Part shown: positions 1 through 7,125 of the stretch, one piece after another
Numbering within the stretch: position 1 is the first letter of the stretch
Layout: the number at the start of each line of letters is the position of its first letter
NCBI GenBank assembly: GCA_934271725.1
Contig: CAKQSC010000006.1
Location: 1-26,368, forward strand
Direction of reading: 5' to 3'
From: an uncultured Clostridia bacterium
Lineage (GTDB): Bacteria > Bacillota > Clostridia > Christensenellales > Borkfalkiaceae
DNA: 26,368 bases
The notes under the pieces: generated by a model
The model's input: the letters and a program-made list of their open reading frames with translations, nothing else
The model's database searches: none
What the model was told of the DNA's origin: nothing
Made by a program: the position numbers and the translations under genes

Positions 1-83
1 TCTCTCACTTTATTTTCCATACGTCTATTGTATACTAATTTAAAAATAAAAGCAAGGAAATCGCATCTGAAAAAATATTTTTA

Positions 84-103
84 CGAATATGAATATTTAT
101 TCG
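84..103. promoter_or_regulatory. Putative operator, upstream copy (feo promoter)
   Basis: Imperfect palindrome with perfect outer arms CGAATA-N8-TATTCG, lying 9 bases upstream of the -35 box of the feo promoter. Positions 84-102 match positions 149-167 downstream of the -10 box at 14 of 19 bases. A repeated palindrome on both sides of a promoter for iron transport genes suggests a metal-responsive repressor site. The sequence does not match the canonical Fur or DtxR/MntR consensus that I know, so the regulator is not identified. Confidence 0.45.
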
Positions 104-112
104 CATTTTTGC

Positions 113-141
113 TTGACAAAGAAAAACGGCAGTGCTAATAT
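113..141 (+). promoter_or_regulatory. Promoter of the feo operon
   Basis: A perfect -35 hexamer TTGACA (113-118) is followed after 17 bases by TAATAT (136-141). Transcription would start near 148, inside or just before the downstream palindrome, and lead into the first feoA at 191. Confidence 0.7.
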
Positions 142-148
142 ATGTATG

Positions 149-172
149 CGAATGTGAAGTATAATTCATATT
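149..172. promoter_or_regulatory. Putative operator, downstream copy (feo promoter)
   Basis: Near-palindrome AATGTGAA-N6-TTCATATT (151-172, one mismatch). Its 149-167 part, CGAATGTGAAGTATAATTC, is the diverged second copy of the element at 84-102. It lies at the predicted transcription start, where a bound protein would block initiation. Assignment as an operator is inferred from position and repetition only. Confidence 0.45.
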
Positions 173-190
173 ACATAAGGAGAAAAGGTT

Positions 191-409
191 ATGCCTATCG
201 TGTTGGCGCCAACCGGCGTTATGTTAAAGATAGTAAGGGTTTCCGCAGGCGACGAACTCAAAAAACATCTCGAAAGCCTCGGGATCACAATCGGCGGAGA
301 ACTTAAAGTTTTAAGCAATTCGGGCAAAAGCGTAATATGCCTGATAAAGGACGGCAGGGTTGCGCTCGACAGCGATTTATCTACGAGAATATTCGTTACG
401 GAAGGTTAA
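191..409 (+). CDS. feoA: FeoA family protein (first copy)
   Basis: A 72-residue single-domain FeoA protein, an SH3-like beta-barrel of the ferrous iron uptake system that assists FeoB at the cytoplasmic face. The start MPIVLAPTG, the helix segment GDELKKHLESLGI, the following glycine pair and the closing RVALDSDLSTRIFV strand are typical of the short FeoA copies that open clostridial feo operons. The ATG at 191 has a good ribosome binding site (AGGAGA, about 6 bases upstream). A second, more divergent FeoA follows at 530 and FeoB at 760, so the role follows from both sequence and context. No metal ligands are expected or seen. Confidence 0.9.
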   Translation: MPIVLAPTGVMLKIVRVSAGDELKKHLESLGITIGGELKVLSNSGKSVICLIKDGRVALDSDLSTRIFVTEG

Positions 410-423
410 AACGAGGTGCAAAT

Positions 424-546
424 ATGGTTTGCGACGTTTTGGTTGCGACGGTCGGATCTTTGATTTTAGTAATCGGTTTGTCCGTCGTGCGATATTTGAT
501 AATGAAAAAAATAAGAAAGGAGAAAATAAATGGAAAAAACACTTAA
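424..546 (+). CDS. Small single-pass membrane protein between two feoA genes
   Basis: A 40-residue reading frame starting at ATG 424 behind GAGGTG (411-416). One hydrophobic helix occupies about residues 4-27 (VLVATVGSLILVIGLSVVRY), followed by a Lys/Arg-rich tail (KKIRKEK), which predicts N-out/C-in topology. The layout resembles the Cys-rich miniprotein at the end of this operon, but it has only one cysteine (C3). It overlaps the start of the second feoA by 17 bases, which suggests translational coupling. The longer frame opening at 337 is rejected because it lies within feoA and gives non-membrane sequence. No family is recognised; a small Feo accessory subunit is an inference. Confidence 0.6.
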   Translation: MVCDVLVATVGSLILVIGLSVVRYLIMKKIRKEKINGKNT

Positions 547-763
547 TTTGTTTTCCGTCGGCGATACGGGCGTCGTAAAGAAAGTATCGGGCGAAGGGAA
601 AATCAAAAGAAGACTTTTCGATATGGGCATTACTCCCGGCGCGGAAGTGTATATGAGAAAGAAAGCGCCTTTGGGCGATCCCATAGAGATAACTCTTCGC
701 GGTTACGAACTGACTTTAAGAAAAACGGAGGCGGAGTGCGTGCTGTTGGAGGTGAACAAATGA
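530..763 (+). CDS. feoA: FeoA family protein (second copy)
   Basis: A 77-residue FeoA domain. The sequence GDTGVVKKVSGEGKIKRRL followed by DMGITPG is the standard FeoA signature, and the second half (GDPIEITLRGYELTLRK) completes the SH3-like barrel. The ATG at 530 has AGGAG 8 bases upstream, and the end overlaps feoB by four bases (ATGA at 760-763). It therefore probably provides the main FeoA partner made in step with FeoB. Two FeoA copies before one FeoB is common in Clostridia. Identification is secure; the division of labour between the copies is unknown. Confidence 0.95.
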   Translation: MEKTLNLFSVGDTGVVKKVSGEGKIKRRLFDMGITPGAEVYMRKKAPLGDPIEITLRGYELTLRKTEAECVLLEVNK

Positions 764-3060
764 AAAGATTTGCGTTAGCGGGCAACCCCAACTGCGGTAA
801 AACGACTTTATTCAACAGCCTTACGGGTTCTACGGCTCACGTAGGCAACTGGCCGGGCGTTACGGTAGACAAAAGAGACGGCGTTTATAAAAAGTGCGCC
901 GAGCACGTCGCTATAATCGACTTGCCGGGCATATATTCGCTTTCGCCTTACACGCCGGAAGAAGTTATCGCGAGAAATTACATTCTCGACGAAAAACCCG
1001 ACTGTATCGTCAACATAGTGGACGCCACCAACTTGGAGAGAAACCTTTATCTCACAACGCAGATAATGGAAATAGACGTTCCTATGGTAATCGCTCTCAA
1101 CATGATGGACGCGGTTGAAAAGGCGGGGGACAAAATAGACGAAAAGGAACTCGAAAAAAGGCTCGGCGTTCCCGTCGTAAAGATTTCCGCTCTTAAAGGA
1201 ACGGGACTTAAAGAATTGATGGACAAAGCGTATAACGAAAGCAAAAAGGAAAGAAAAGGCGTTTCCGTTCTTGCCGATTCCGCGCTTTCTCATCTTATAG
1301 GGGACGTTACCATCGCACTTAAAGGACAAAACGTTGAAAATCCATTGTTCCACGCGATAAAACTCGTTGAAAACGATTCGATAGAAGTGTCTATGCACAA
1401 AGATACCGTATCTATGATAGACGAGTTTAAAAAGACTTATAACGACGACGTGTTCGGCGACGATTTTGAAGCGTTGGTAGCGGACGGAAGATATAAGTAC
1501 ATATCCAAACATTTCGGCGCGGTGGTTACCCGCAAAAACAAAGACAAAATAAAAATGTCGAAGTCGGACAAGGCGGACAAGGTCTTGACTCACAAGATTT
1601 GGGGTATTCCCATTTTCCTTCTGATATTGTTTGCTATATTCCACCTTACGTTCAGCGAAGACTTTTTGTATCTCGGCGCGATTTTCAAACTTCCGTCGCT
1701 TGACGATTTGGGAATAAATACGGACGCGTTCGGCGGTAAACTTCTTGCGTGTATTTACGACGGCGCGGTGTTCTCGCCCGGCGTGATTATAAATAATATA
1801 TGGAACGATCTGATGGTCGGCGAACTGTTCGGCTGGCTGGGCGGACTGATAGAGGGTAGCGCAATGGCTCCGTGGGCGTCCGGACTTCTTGTCAACGGTA
1901 TACTCGAAGGACTCGGCGCGGTGCTTTCTTTCCTGCCTCCCATACTCGTATTGTTCTTATTCTTCTCTATACTCGAAGACAGCGGTTATATGGCGAGAAT
2001 AGCGTTTATTCTCGACAGAGCGTTCAGAAAGTTCGGTTTGTCGGGCAGAGCGTTTATGCCTATGATAATGGGCTTCGGTTGTTCCGTTCCCGCAATGATT
2101 AACACGAGAACGCTTGCGGACGAAAAAGAAAGAACAGCCACGGTAAGGGTAATTCCTTTCTTCTCGTGCGGAGCGAAACTCCCCATACTTACGGCGGTTG
2201 CCGGCGCGATAGTCGCGGCGTTCGGCGTAGGCAATGCGGATTTGATTACTTACGCAATGTATTTGCTCGGCATAGTTTCGGCGATAGTCGCGGTACTCTT
2301 TATGAGAAGCACTTCTCTTAAAGGCGAAACTCCTCCGTTTATTATGGAACTTCCCACTTATCACTTGCCTCAATTCAAAAACCTTATGGCGCATTTGTGG
2401 GATAAGACCAAACACTTCGTTAAAAAAGCGTTCACCATAATACTTGCGTCTACCATTCTTATATGGGTACTTTCTCACTTCTCTATGAGTTGGAAGTTCC
2501 TTGAAGACGAACAGATTAACCAAAGCATACTCGCGCAGTTAAGCAGTCTTGTTCAGCCCATATTCACACCGCTCGGTTTCGGCAGTCAGTTGGGTAAATA
2601 CGGTTGGGCGTTTGTAGTAGCGGTAGTCGCGGGACTTATAGCGAAAGAAAACGTTATTTCCACGTTTGCAACGATAGGCGCATGCCTCGTAGCCGTTGCG
2701 GGACTCGATTTCGGCGGAATAGACATTGCGGCGGAAGACGGCGTCGGCGCGGTACAGGCAATGATAATCGCAACGAATATTACCGTTCCCGCGCTTATAT
2801 CTTTCATAGCGTTCAATATGCTTACCATTCCGTGTTTTGCGGCGGTAGGCACGGCGAAAGCGGAATTGCAGGACAAAAAAGCGTTCAGGGGCACCGTAAT
2901 ATTCTGGCTTGTTTCTTCTTATCTCGTAGCGTGCGCTATATACACGATAGGTTCCTGGTGGTGGACTTGCTTCATCTGGGCTGTCGTAGTCGCGCTTGTG
3001 GTGCTTGCGATATTGTTCAAAAACGGTAAACTCGTAAGAAAGAGTAAAAAAGGAGCGTAA
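760..3060 (+). CDS. feoB: Ferrous iron transporter FeoB
   Basis: A 766-residue inner-membrane ferrous iron transporter with an N-terminal GTPase. Motifs seen: G1 GNPNCGKT (residues 8-15), switch I NWPGVT, G3 DLPG (54-57), G4 NMMD (114-117) and G5 SALKGTG. A helical regulatory segment follows. The membrane part starts near residue 285 and carries the two Gate domains, with the conserved FGCSVPA (near 439) and FFSCGAKLP cysteine motifs. Length is normal (E. coli FeoB is about 773). The start at 760 is chosen because it gives MKRFALAGNPNCGKT, has GGAGGTG upstream and forms an ATGA overlap with feoA. A start at 736 would add 8 unrelated residues. Transport is GTP-dependent and expected to be iron-repressed. 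Confidence 0.98.
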   Translation: MKRFALAGNPNCGKTTLFNSLTGSTAHVGNWPGVTVDKRDGVYKKCAEHVAIIDLPGIYSLSPYTPEEVIARNYILDEKPDCIVNIVDATNLERNLYLTTQIMEIDVPMVIALNMMDAVEKAGDKIDEKELEKRLGVPVVKISALKGTGLKELMDKAYNESKKERKGVSVLADSALSHLIGDVTIALKGQNVENPLFHAIKLVENDSIEVSMHKDTVSMIDEFKKTYNDDVFGDDFEALVADGRYKYISKHFGAVVTRKNKDKIKMSKSDKADKVLTHKIWGIPIFLLILFAIFHLTFSEDFLYLGAIFKLPSLDDLGINTDAFGGKLLACIYDGAVFSPGVIINNIWNDLMVGELFGWLGGLIEGSAMAPWASGLLVNGILEGLGAVLSFLPPILVLFLFFSILEDSGYMARIAFILDRAFRKFGLSGRAFMPMIMGFGCSVPAMINTRTLADEKERTATVRVIPFFSCGAKLPILTAVAGAIVAAFGVGNADLITYAMYLLGIVSAIVAVLFMRSTSLKGETPPFIMELPTYHLPQFKNLMAHLWDKTKHFVKKAFTIILASTILIWVLSHFSMSWKFLEDEQINQSILAQLSSLVQPIFTPLGFGSQLGKYGWAFVVAVVAGLIAKENVISTFATIGACLVAVAGLDFGGIDIAAEDGVGAVQAMIIATNITVPALISFIAFNMLTIPCFAAVGTAKAELQDKKAFRGTVIFWLVSSYLVACAIYTIGSWWWTCFIWAVVVALVVLAILFKNGKLVRKSKKGA

Positions 3061-3064
3061 AATT

Positions 3065-3226
3065 ATGGGCGCATGGGAAATTGTTTTAATAGTATTTTGC
3101 GCGGTTTTTGTAATAGCGGTAATAACTACTGCCGTTATAAAGAAAAAGAAAGGTAAATGTTCGTGCGATTGCTGTAACGGGAATTGTTCTATGTGCGGTA
3201 AGGCTAAAACGAACGATAAAAAATAA
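3065..3226 (+). CDS. FeoB-associated Cys-rich membrane protein
   Basis: A 53-residue protein with one transmembrane helix (about residues 4-25), a KKKKGK stop-transfer patch and a cysteine cluster CSCDCCNGNCSMC (cysteines 32, 34, 36, 37, 41, 44). This is the layout of the FeoB-associated Cys-rich membrane proteins (PF12669) that end many Gram-positive feo operons. AGGAG lies 10 bases before the ATG, and the gene starts 4 bases after feoB. The cytoplasmic cysteines may bind iron or act in redox handling; no biochemical role is established for the family as far as I know. It is the last gene before the terminator at 3340. Confidence 0.88.
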   Translation: MGAWEIVLIVFCAVFVIAVITTAVIKKKKGKCSCDCCNGNCSMCGKAKTNDKK

Positions 3227-3339
3227 CCTATACAGATAATTACGGCGAAAAGTGAATCTCGTATGCCAAAACTCCTCCAAAGGTTTTAATTTTTCACTTA
3301 TCTGCGAAGATTACATATTTTTGCCCGATTATATCATTT

Positions 3340-3372
3340 CGGCGGTTGCTTTTCAAAGCAACCGCCGTTTTT
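3340..3372 (+). terminator. Rho-independent terminator of the feo operon
   Basis: A perfect 12-13 bp stem (CGGCGGTTGCTTT at 3340-3352 with AAAGCAACCGCCG at 3355-3367) is followed immediately by TTTTT. It lies 113 bases after the Cys-rich gene. The stretch between (3227-3339) holds no gene, only a weaker imperfect stem (CAGATAA/TTATCTG and AAGTGAA/TTCACTT arms). Confidence 0.92.
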
Positions 3373-3388
3373 ATTTCATCGATTTTCT

Positions 3389-3519
3389 TAACCTCACTTA
3401 TTCACTCTTATTTATAACTTAACCTACGGTGAGAAGTGGGTACGCTATATTTTGCTAATTTTTTAACCTCATTTATTCACTTTTCACTCTTACCTATAAC
3501 TTACAGTTAAAAGTGAATA
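3389..3519. repeat. AT-rich imperfect direct repeats with an inverted arm
   Basis: Two imperfect copies of a TTAACCTCA(C/T)TTATTCA...CTCTTA..TATAACTTA unit lie at 3389-3421 and 3463-3503; the second has an 8-base TTTTCACT-type insertion. The second copy also carries an 11-bp perfect inverted repeat, TATTCACTTTT (3474-3484) with AAAAGTGAATA (3509-3519). No reading frame is supported. This fills most of the non-coding stretch between the feo terminator and the tRNA region. Confidence 0.6.
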
Positions 3520-3559
3520 GTTAAAAAGTAGACTCTCCTTTGAAAAAGTAGAAAGAAGA

Positions 3560-3672
3560 GTTTATGGTAGCCCCACGGGGTTTCCGCCCCTTGATAAGGG
3601 GAAGGCGTACGCAGTACGCGAGGGGTTTGCCGTCTGCAACGAGCAATCGAACCTTGGTTCGAGTCCCGTACG
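3560..3672. repeat. tRNA-derived composite element next to tRNA-Glu
   Basis: Positions 3560-3580 are an exact 21-base direct repeat of 3708-3728, which covers the CCA end and acceptor stem of tRNA-Glu plus five flanking bases. At the other edge, GGTTCGAGTCCC (3656-3667) repeats the tRNA T-arm in inverted orientation. Between them lie compact hairpins: CCCCTT-GAT-AAGGGG (3587-3601), GCGTAC-GCA-GTACGC (3605-3619) and CGAACC-TT-GGTTCG (3648-3661). No complete tRNA cloverleaf can be drawn. It could be the scar of recombination or integration at the tRNA 3' end, or a tRNA-derived repeat family. A reading frame covering it is judged spurious. Confidence 0.6.
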
Positions 3673-3673
3673 G

Positions 3674-3711
3674 AAAATAAAAAACAAGCAACGCGTAAGC
3701 ACTGCTTGTTT
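3674..3711 (-). terminator. Terminator of tRNA-Glu (minus strand)
   Basis: On the minus strand, immediately after the CCA end, AAACAAGCA (3711-3703) and TGCTTGTTT (3690-3682) form a 9-bp stem with a 12-base loop, followed by a T-rich tail TTTTTTATTTT. This ends the tRNA transcript before the composite element. Confidence 0.85.
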
Positions 3712-3712
3712 A

Positions 3713-3787
3713 TGGTAGCCCCACGGGGACTCGAACCCCGGATTTCGCCGTGAGAGGGCGACGTCTTAACCGCTTGACCATGAGGCC
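3713..3787 (-). tRNA. tRNA-Glu (anticodon CUC)
   Basis: A full cloverleaf on the minus strand with encoded CCA. The acceptor GGCCTCA pairs with TGGGGCT using G-U pairs. The D-arm contains GGTCAAGCGGTTAAGAC, the anticodon stem is TCGCC/GGCGA around loop CTCTCAC (anticodon CUC), and the T-arm is CGGGG-TTCGAGT-CCCCG. The CUC anticodon reads GAG; a UUC isoacceptor is expected elsewhere for GAA. The gene has its own promoter (3809-3837) and terminator (3674-3711). Confidence 0.95.
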
Positions 3788-3808
3788 TTATTCGTTTTTT
3801 GCTCAATT

Positions 3809-3837
3809 ATTTTAACATAAATATCTTGTTTTGGCAA
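3809..3837 (-). promoter_or_regulatory. Promoter of tRNA-Glu
   Basis: On the minus strand, TTGCCA (3837-3832) and TAAAAT (3814-3809) are separated by 17 bases, with an extended TG motif (TGT) just before the -10. The start point would lie about 15 bases upstream of the tRNA 5' end at 3787. Confidence 0.75.
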
Positions 3838-3864
3838 CAAAAATGACATAATTTTATATAACTA

Positions 3865-3893
3865 TTGACAAATTAGTGAAAATCTTTTAACAT
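3865..3893 (+). promoter_or_regulatory. Promoter of comEC
   Basis: A perfect TTGACA (3865-3870), a 17-base spacer and TAACAT (3888-3893). It is divergent from the tRNA promoter and about 55 bases upstream of the comEC start. Confidence 0.6.
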
Positions 3894-3949
3894 ATTATGT
3901 ATATTTGCTTTTTTATCGCGACTAATTTTTATTTAAGAGATTTGTACGA

Positions 3950-6109
3950 ATGAAGACAATAAATATAAGACCGCTTGTAATAATTCTTGTTTTTGCCGTT
4001 GCGGGGGTATTGTCGGCACATTTTTCCGCTATATACGGCTCGGCGGTTTTATACGTAAGCATTGCGACGGGAGTATCCGCTTTCGTCGCTTATTTTTTAG
4101 TCCATTTTAAAGACAAACGCAAAGCGGTTTACTGCCTTGCGTTGTTTTGTTTATGCGCGGTTGCGTTCGTTACGTTCGGCTCTTACTATAAAAGCACTGT
4201 CAAAAAATATTCTTCCGCCGTAGAATATACAACGGAAGTCGCTGTTTCGGGTACGGTATATTCCGTTATTCCTTACGAAACGTACGACGTGTACGTTTTA
4301 GATTGCGTTACGGTAAACGGCAAAGGCGTAGACGGCAGGTTAAGACTTACGGTGAAAGACGGCGAAGAAAAATATTCCGCGGGTGACAGACTTTCTTTCG
4401 ACTGTATGCCCGTCAAATACGAAAAATATTCTTACGGTCGTCTTTCCGCCGAGAAAATCGTGGGCAACGTAAAATATCGTTTAACCGTAGACGGCGGGGA
4501 CGTAACGTTCGCGAAAGCGAGGAAACGGAACGTATTTGTACGCGTACGGCAAGCGTTTTACGACGTTTTGAAAAAGAATACTTCCGACGAAGTTTTTCCC
4601 GTTACGTATGCGATGCTTATCGGCGACGATGCGTATATGGACGAGGCGACCGCTTCCGCTTTCAGATATTCGGGTATAGCGCATATATTCGCCGTATCCG
4701 GACTGCATATAGGCATAGTGTCGGCGTTTTTAGGTTTTTTGTTTGAAAAATCGAGGCTCGGCAAATATTTTTCCGCGCCGATAATAATAGCCGTTCTCGT
4801 TTTTTATGCCGGCGTGTGCGGTTTCACTCCGTCATCGGTAAGGGCGGTTATAATGTGTTCCGTCGGGCTTGTGTTCGACGCGTTCGGGCTGAAACGGGAT
4901 TTTTTGAACAACGTAAGTCTGTCCGCGTTTATAATTCTTGCGATAAACCCTGTATACCTGTTTACGATAAGTTTTCTTTTATCTTTCGCGTGCGTTTACG
5001 CGATAGCGGTGATTTGCGCTCCTCTTCGGTACGCTCTTAAAAGAAAATTACACGTTAAAAGAAAACTTGCGGGCGCGATTGCCGTATCCGTTTCCGCATT
5101 TATAGGCACTTTCCCCGCGATGATGTACTTCTTCAAAGGCTCTTCCGTAATTTCGGTGCTTACTAATTTGCTTTTTCTGCCCGTGATGTCTTTTTCTTAC
5201 GTTCTTACGTTCGCGGGAACGGTACTTTCGGTTATAACGGGGCTAGGCAACGTTTTTCTGTATCTTCCGAATTTGCTTCTTCTCGGCTCCGTGAGATTTC
5301 TTCGCGCGCTCGATTTTTCGGGATTTATGTTTTACGCCGTTAGTTTCGACGTGTTCTTTCTGCTGTTTTACGCGATTTTCGCGCTGTACTCGGGACTTGT
5401 CAATATTTCGGGCAAGGCGGTAAAACGCGTTACGGGCGTGTTGACGATATGTTTCGTTATATGCGTTTCCTGTCTGAATATAAGCAATTACGTTTCTTTA
5501 AGCGTAACGGTGAGAACGGATTTCAACGGAGGGTGTTTCGCGATAGTCAACTGCGAAGAAGATTGTATAGTGTTTGCAACGACCTCTTTCGACAAAAGCA
5601 AAGAGAATACGATACGGGACGCCGTTACGGAAGCGGGCGCAAAGAATATAGACTGTTTCGTTTACGTAGGGTGCGTTCCTTCGCCGAACGAACGGGAAAG
5701 AATCAAAGACAGGCTGAGGTGCAACGAGATTTACGCTACGTTATCCGAAGCGTCTTTTAACTCTATGGGAGATAAAACGATAGGCGAGGGTAAAATGCGT
5801 CTGTACGGTTTCGACGTGTATTCTGCCGGAAGTAACGGCGAAACGGCGGTTGTGGAAAGAAACGGAAACTCGGTTGCGATATGCGCAAGCAAAGGCTATT
5901 TGACAAAGTTTTACATCGGCAGAGAGAACACGGATTTGATCGTGTGCGCTTGCGACGCAAAACTGTACGACAGAGCAAACGAGGCGGACGCGGTGGTGAG
6001 TTGCGTGAGCGAAACGGGCTATCTGTTCGTCGAAAACAACGGGGAATTGCGATTTTTTATTAAAAACGGCGTGATACGCAACGCGTATAAGTTGCAAAAC
6101 GTCGATTAA
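3950..6109 (+). CDS. comEC: ComEC/Rec2-family DNA uptake channel with degenerate C-terminal domain
   Basis: A 719-residue polytopic membrane protein of the ComEC/Rec2 family, the channel that carries single-stranded DNA across the membrane in natural transformation. N-terminal membrane helices are followed by an OB-like extracytoplasmic region (about residues 90-180). The Competence domain carries the hallmark HIFAVSGLHIG (H245 to about 255) and GFTPSSVRAVIM. The C-terminal part (about 517-719) sits where a metallo-beta-lactamase-like domain normally lies, but the expected THxHxDH motif is absent; the corresponding stretch reads CFVYVGCVPSPNERER (569-584). Any nuclease activity of this domain is therefore probably lost. 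The Shine-Dalgarno sequence at the ATG (AAGAGA) is weak. No other competence genes are in the window, so a transformation role is inferred from family only. Confidence 0.92.
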   Translation: MKTINIRPLVIILVFAVAGVLSAHFSAIYGSAVLYVSIATGVSAFVAYFLVHFKDKRKAVYCLALFCLCAVAFVTFGSYYKSTVKKYSSAVEYTTEVAVSGTVYSVIPYETYDVYVLDCVTVNGKGVDGRLRLTVKDGEEKYSAGDRLSFDCMPVKYEKYSYGRLSAEKIVGNVKYRLTVDGGDVTFAKARKRNVFVRVRQAFYDVLKKNTSDEVFPVTYAMLIGDDAYMDEATASAFRYSGIAHIFAVSGLHIGIVSAFLGFLFEKSRLGKYFSAPIIIAVLVFYAGVCGFTPSSVRAVIMCSVGLVFDAFGLKRDFLNNVSLSAFIILAINPVYLFTISFLLSFACVYAIAVICAPLRYALKRKLHVKRKLAGAIAVSVSAFIGTFPAMMYFFKGSSVISVLTNLLFLPVMSFSYVLTFAGTVLSVITGLGNVFLYLPNLLLLGSVRFLRALDFSGFMFYAVSFDVFFLLFYAIFALYSGLVNISGKAVKRVTGVLTICFVICVSCLNISNYVSLSVTVRTDFNGGCFAIVNCEEDCIVFATTSFDKSKENTIRDAVTEAGAKNIDCFVYVGCVPSPNERERIKDRLRCNEIYATLSEASFNSMGDKTIGEGKMRLYGFDVYSAGSNGETAVVERNGNSVAICASKGYLTKFYIGRENTDLIVCACDAKLYDRANEADAVVSCVSETGYLFVENNGELRFFIKNGVIRNAYKLQNVD

Positions 6110-6121
6110 ATGTGGTATAAT
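6092..6121 (+). promoter_or_regulatory. Promoter upstream of holA
   Basis: TTGCAA (6092-6097), 18 bases, then a perfect TATAAT (6116-6121) preceded by the extended element TGG. It lies across the end of comEC and would start transcription about 22 bases before the holA ATG at 6151. Confidence 0.7.
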
Positions 6122-6150
6122 AACTATTATTTGCAATCGGGCGGGTAAAA

Positions 6151-7117
6151 ATGAAGTTCGGAGTTTAAACAGAGTTTAAAAAACGGCGTTGCGCCCATAT
6201 ACGTTACAGTCGGGAAAGACGCGTATTTCAAAGACGAAACGCTTTTTTCGCTGTTGAAGTTTACCGAATATCCGGATTTCGATTACGTGAAGTATGACGG
6301 AACCGCCGTCAGAAGCGATTACGTTTCTTTTCTGTCTAATTTGTGCAGTTACCCTATGATGAGCGAAAAAAGGCTTGTCGCGGTGGACGAGTTTTATCCG
6401 ACGCAGTCCGAGTTCGACAGATATCTTGCCGAATATTTTAAGAATCCGCAGGAAAGCAGTGTTCTTCTTGTTCGCAACGCCGACAAGTGCGACGCGTTAT
6501 GTCGCGAGGGTGTTTGCGTTGTGGATTTTTCCAAACCGGACAGGGCGACGGTTACGGACCTTATTAAAAACGAAATAGAAAAGAAAGGCAAGAAGATAAG
6601 TTACGCCGTTGCGGAAAAAATAGCGGTATATTCGCTCGACAATATGGCAAAGGTTACGTCGGAAACGGAAAAACTGCTCGATTATTGCCACGATAAAGAG
6701 GAAATAACGCAAGCGGACGTTGACGAAGTCGTAACCGTCGACAGCGAATTCAAGATTTACGAGATGACGGAAGCCTTGGGCAAACGCAACGTAGCGCGGG
6801 CTTTGACGATTATAGAAGATTTGCTTTATAAAAACGAAAGTCCGCAAAGGCTTTTCGTTTCGATATACAACGTTTTCAGAAGAATGTTTTTCTGCGCGAT
6901 ATCGACTGAAAGCGACGCGGAACTCGCAAAAGTTTTCGGCGTCAAGGAATACGCGATAAAAAAGACGAGAGAAACCGCAAGAACGTACAAAAAAAAGGAA
7001 CTGAAAGAGATTATCGAAAAGATGTCGGAAAACGATTTCAAGTTCAAATCGGGCGTAGCCGGCGCATACGACGTGTTCGCGAACACGGTTTGCGCGGTTA
7101 TGACGAAAAACGAGTGA
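6151..7117 (+). CDS. holA: DNA polymerase III subunit delta, with apparent frameshift at codon 4-5
   Basis: Clamp-loader delta subunit, which opens the beta clamp in replication. The body is typical: YFKNPQESSVLLVRNADKC, the helical lid region, and DSEFKIYEMTEALGKRNVARA followed by SPQRLFVSIYNVFRRMFF. The ATG at 6151 opens MKFGV and hits TAA at 6166. The conserved delta N-terminus (FKQSLKNGVAPIYVTVGKD) is readable only in the next frame from 6164, which has no ATG, GTG or TTG until TTG 6254. Loss of one GA unit from GGAGAG, or gain of one G, would explain it and restore MKFGEFKQ or MKFEFKQ. The gene is normally essential, so a sequence error, a strain mutation or recoding are all possible. 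The first usable uninterrupted start is TTG 6254 (287 aa, lacking about 34 residues). Confidence 0.88.
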
Positions 7118-7125
7118 GGCATAAT

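Noticed and set aside
84..172. Canonical Fur box at the feo promoter
   Set aside because: The palindromes do not align well with the 7-1-7 Fur pattern TGATAAT-N-ATTATCA or with MntR/DtxR sites, so only an unnamed operator is claimed.
736..759. Upstream ATG extending feoB by 8 residues
   Set aside because: The added residues are unrelated to FeoB, while ATG 760 has GGAGGTG at the right distance and forms the ATGA overlap with feoA.
808..1644. 278-codon minus-strand frame opposite feoB
   Set aside because: Shadow frame with basic and aromatic-rich nonsense composition; feoB is certain on the other strand.
3648..3672. A second, plus-strand tRNA ending GGTTCGAGTCCCGTACGG
   Set aside because: The 5' side does not supply a matching T-stem, anticodon arm or acceptor; it is only a T-arm fragment.
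3507..3806. 99-codon minus-strand frame across the tRNA region
   Set aside because: It runs through the tRNA-Glu gene, its terminator and the composite repeat. The translated sequence is the usual spurious product of tRNA DNA.
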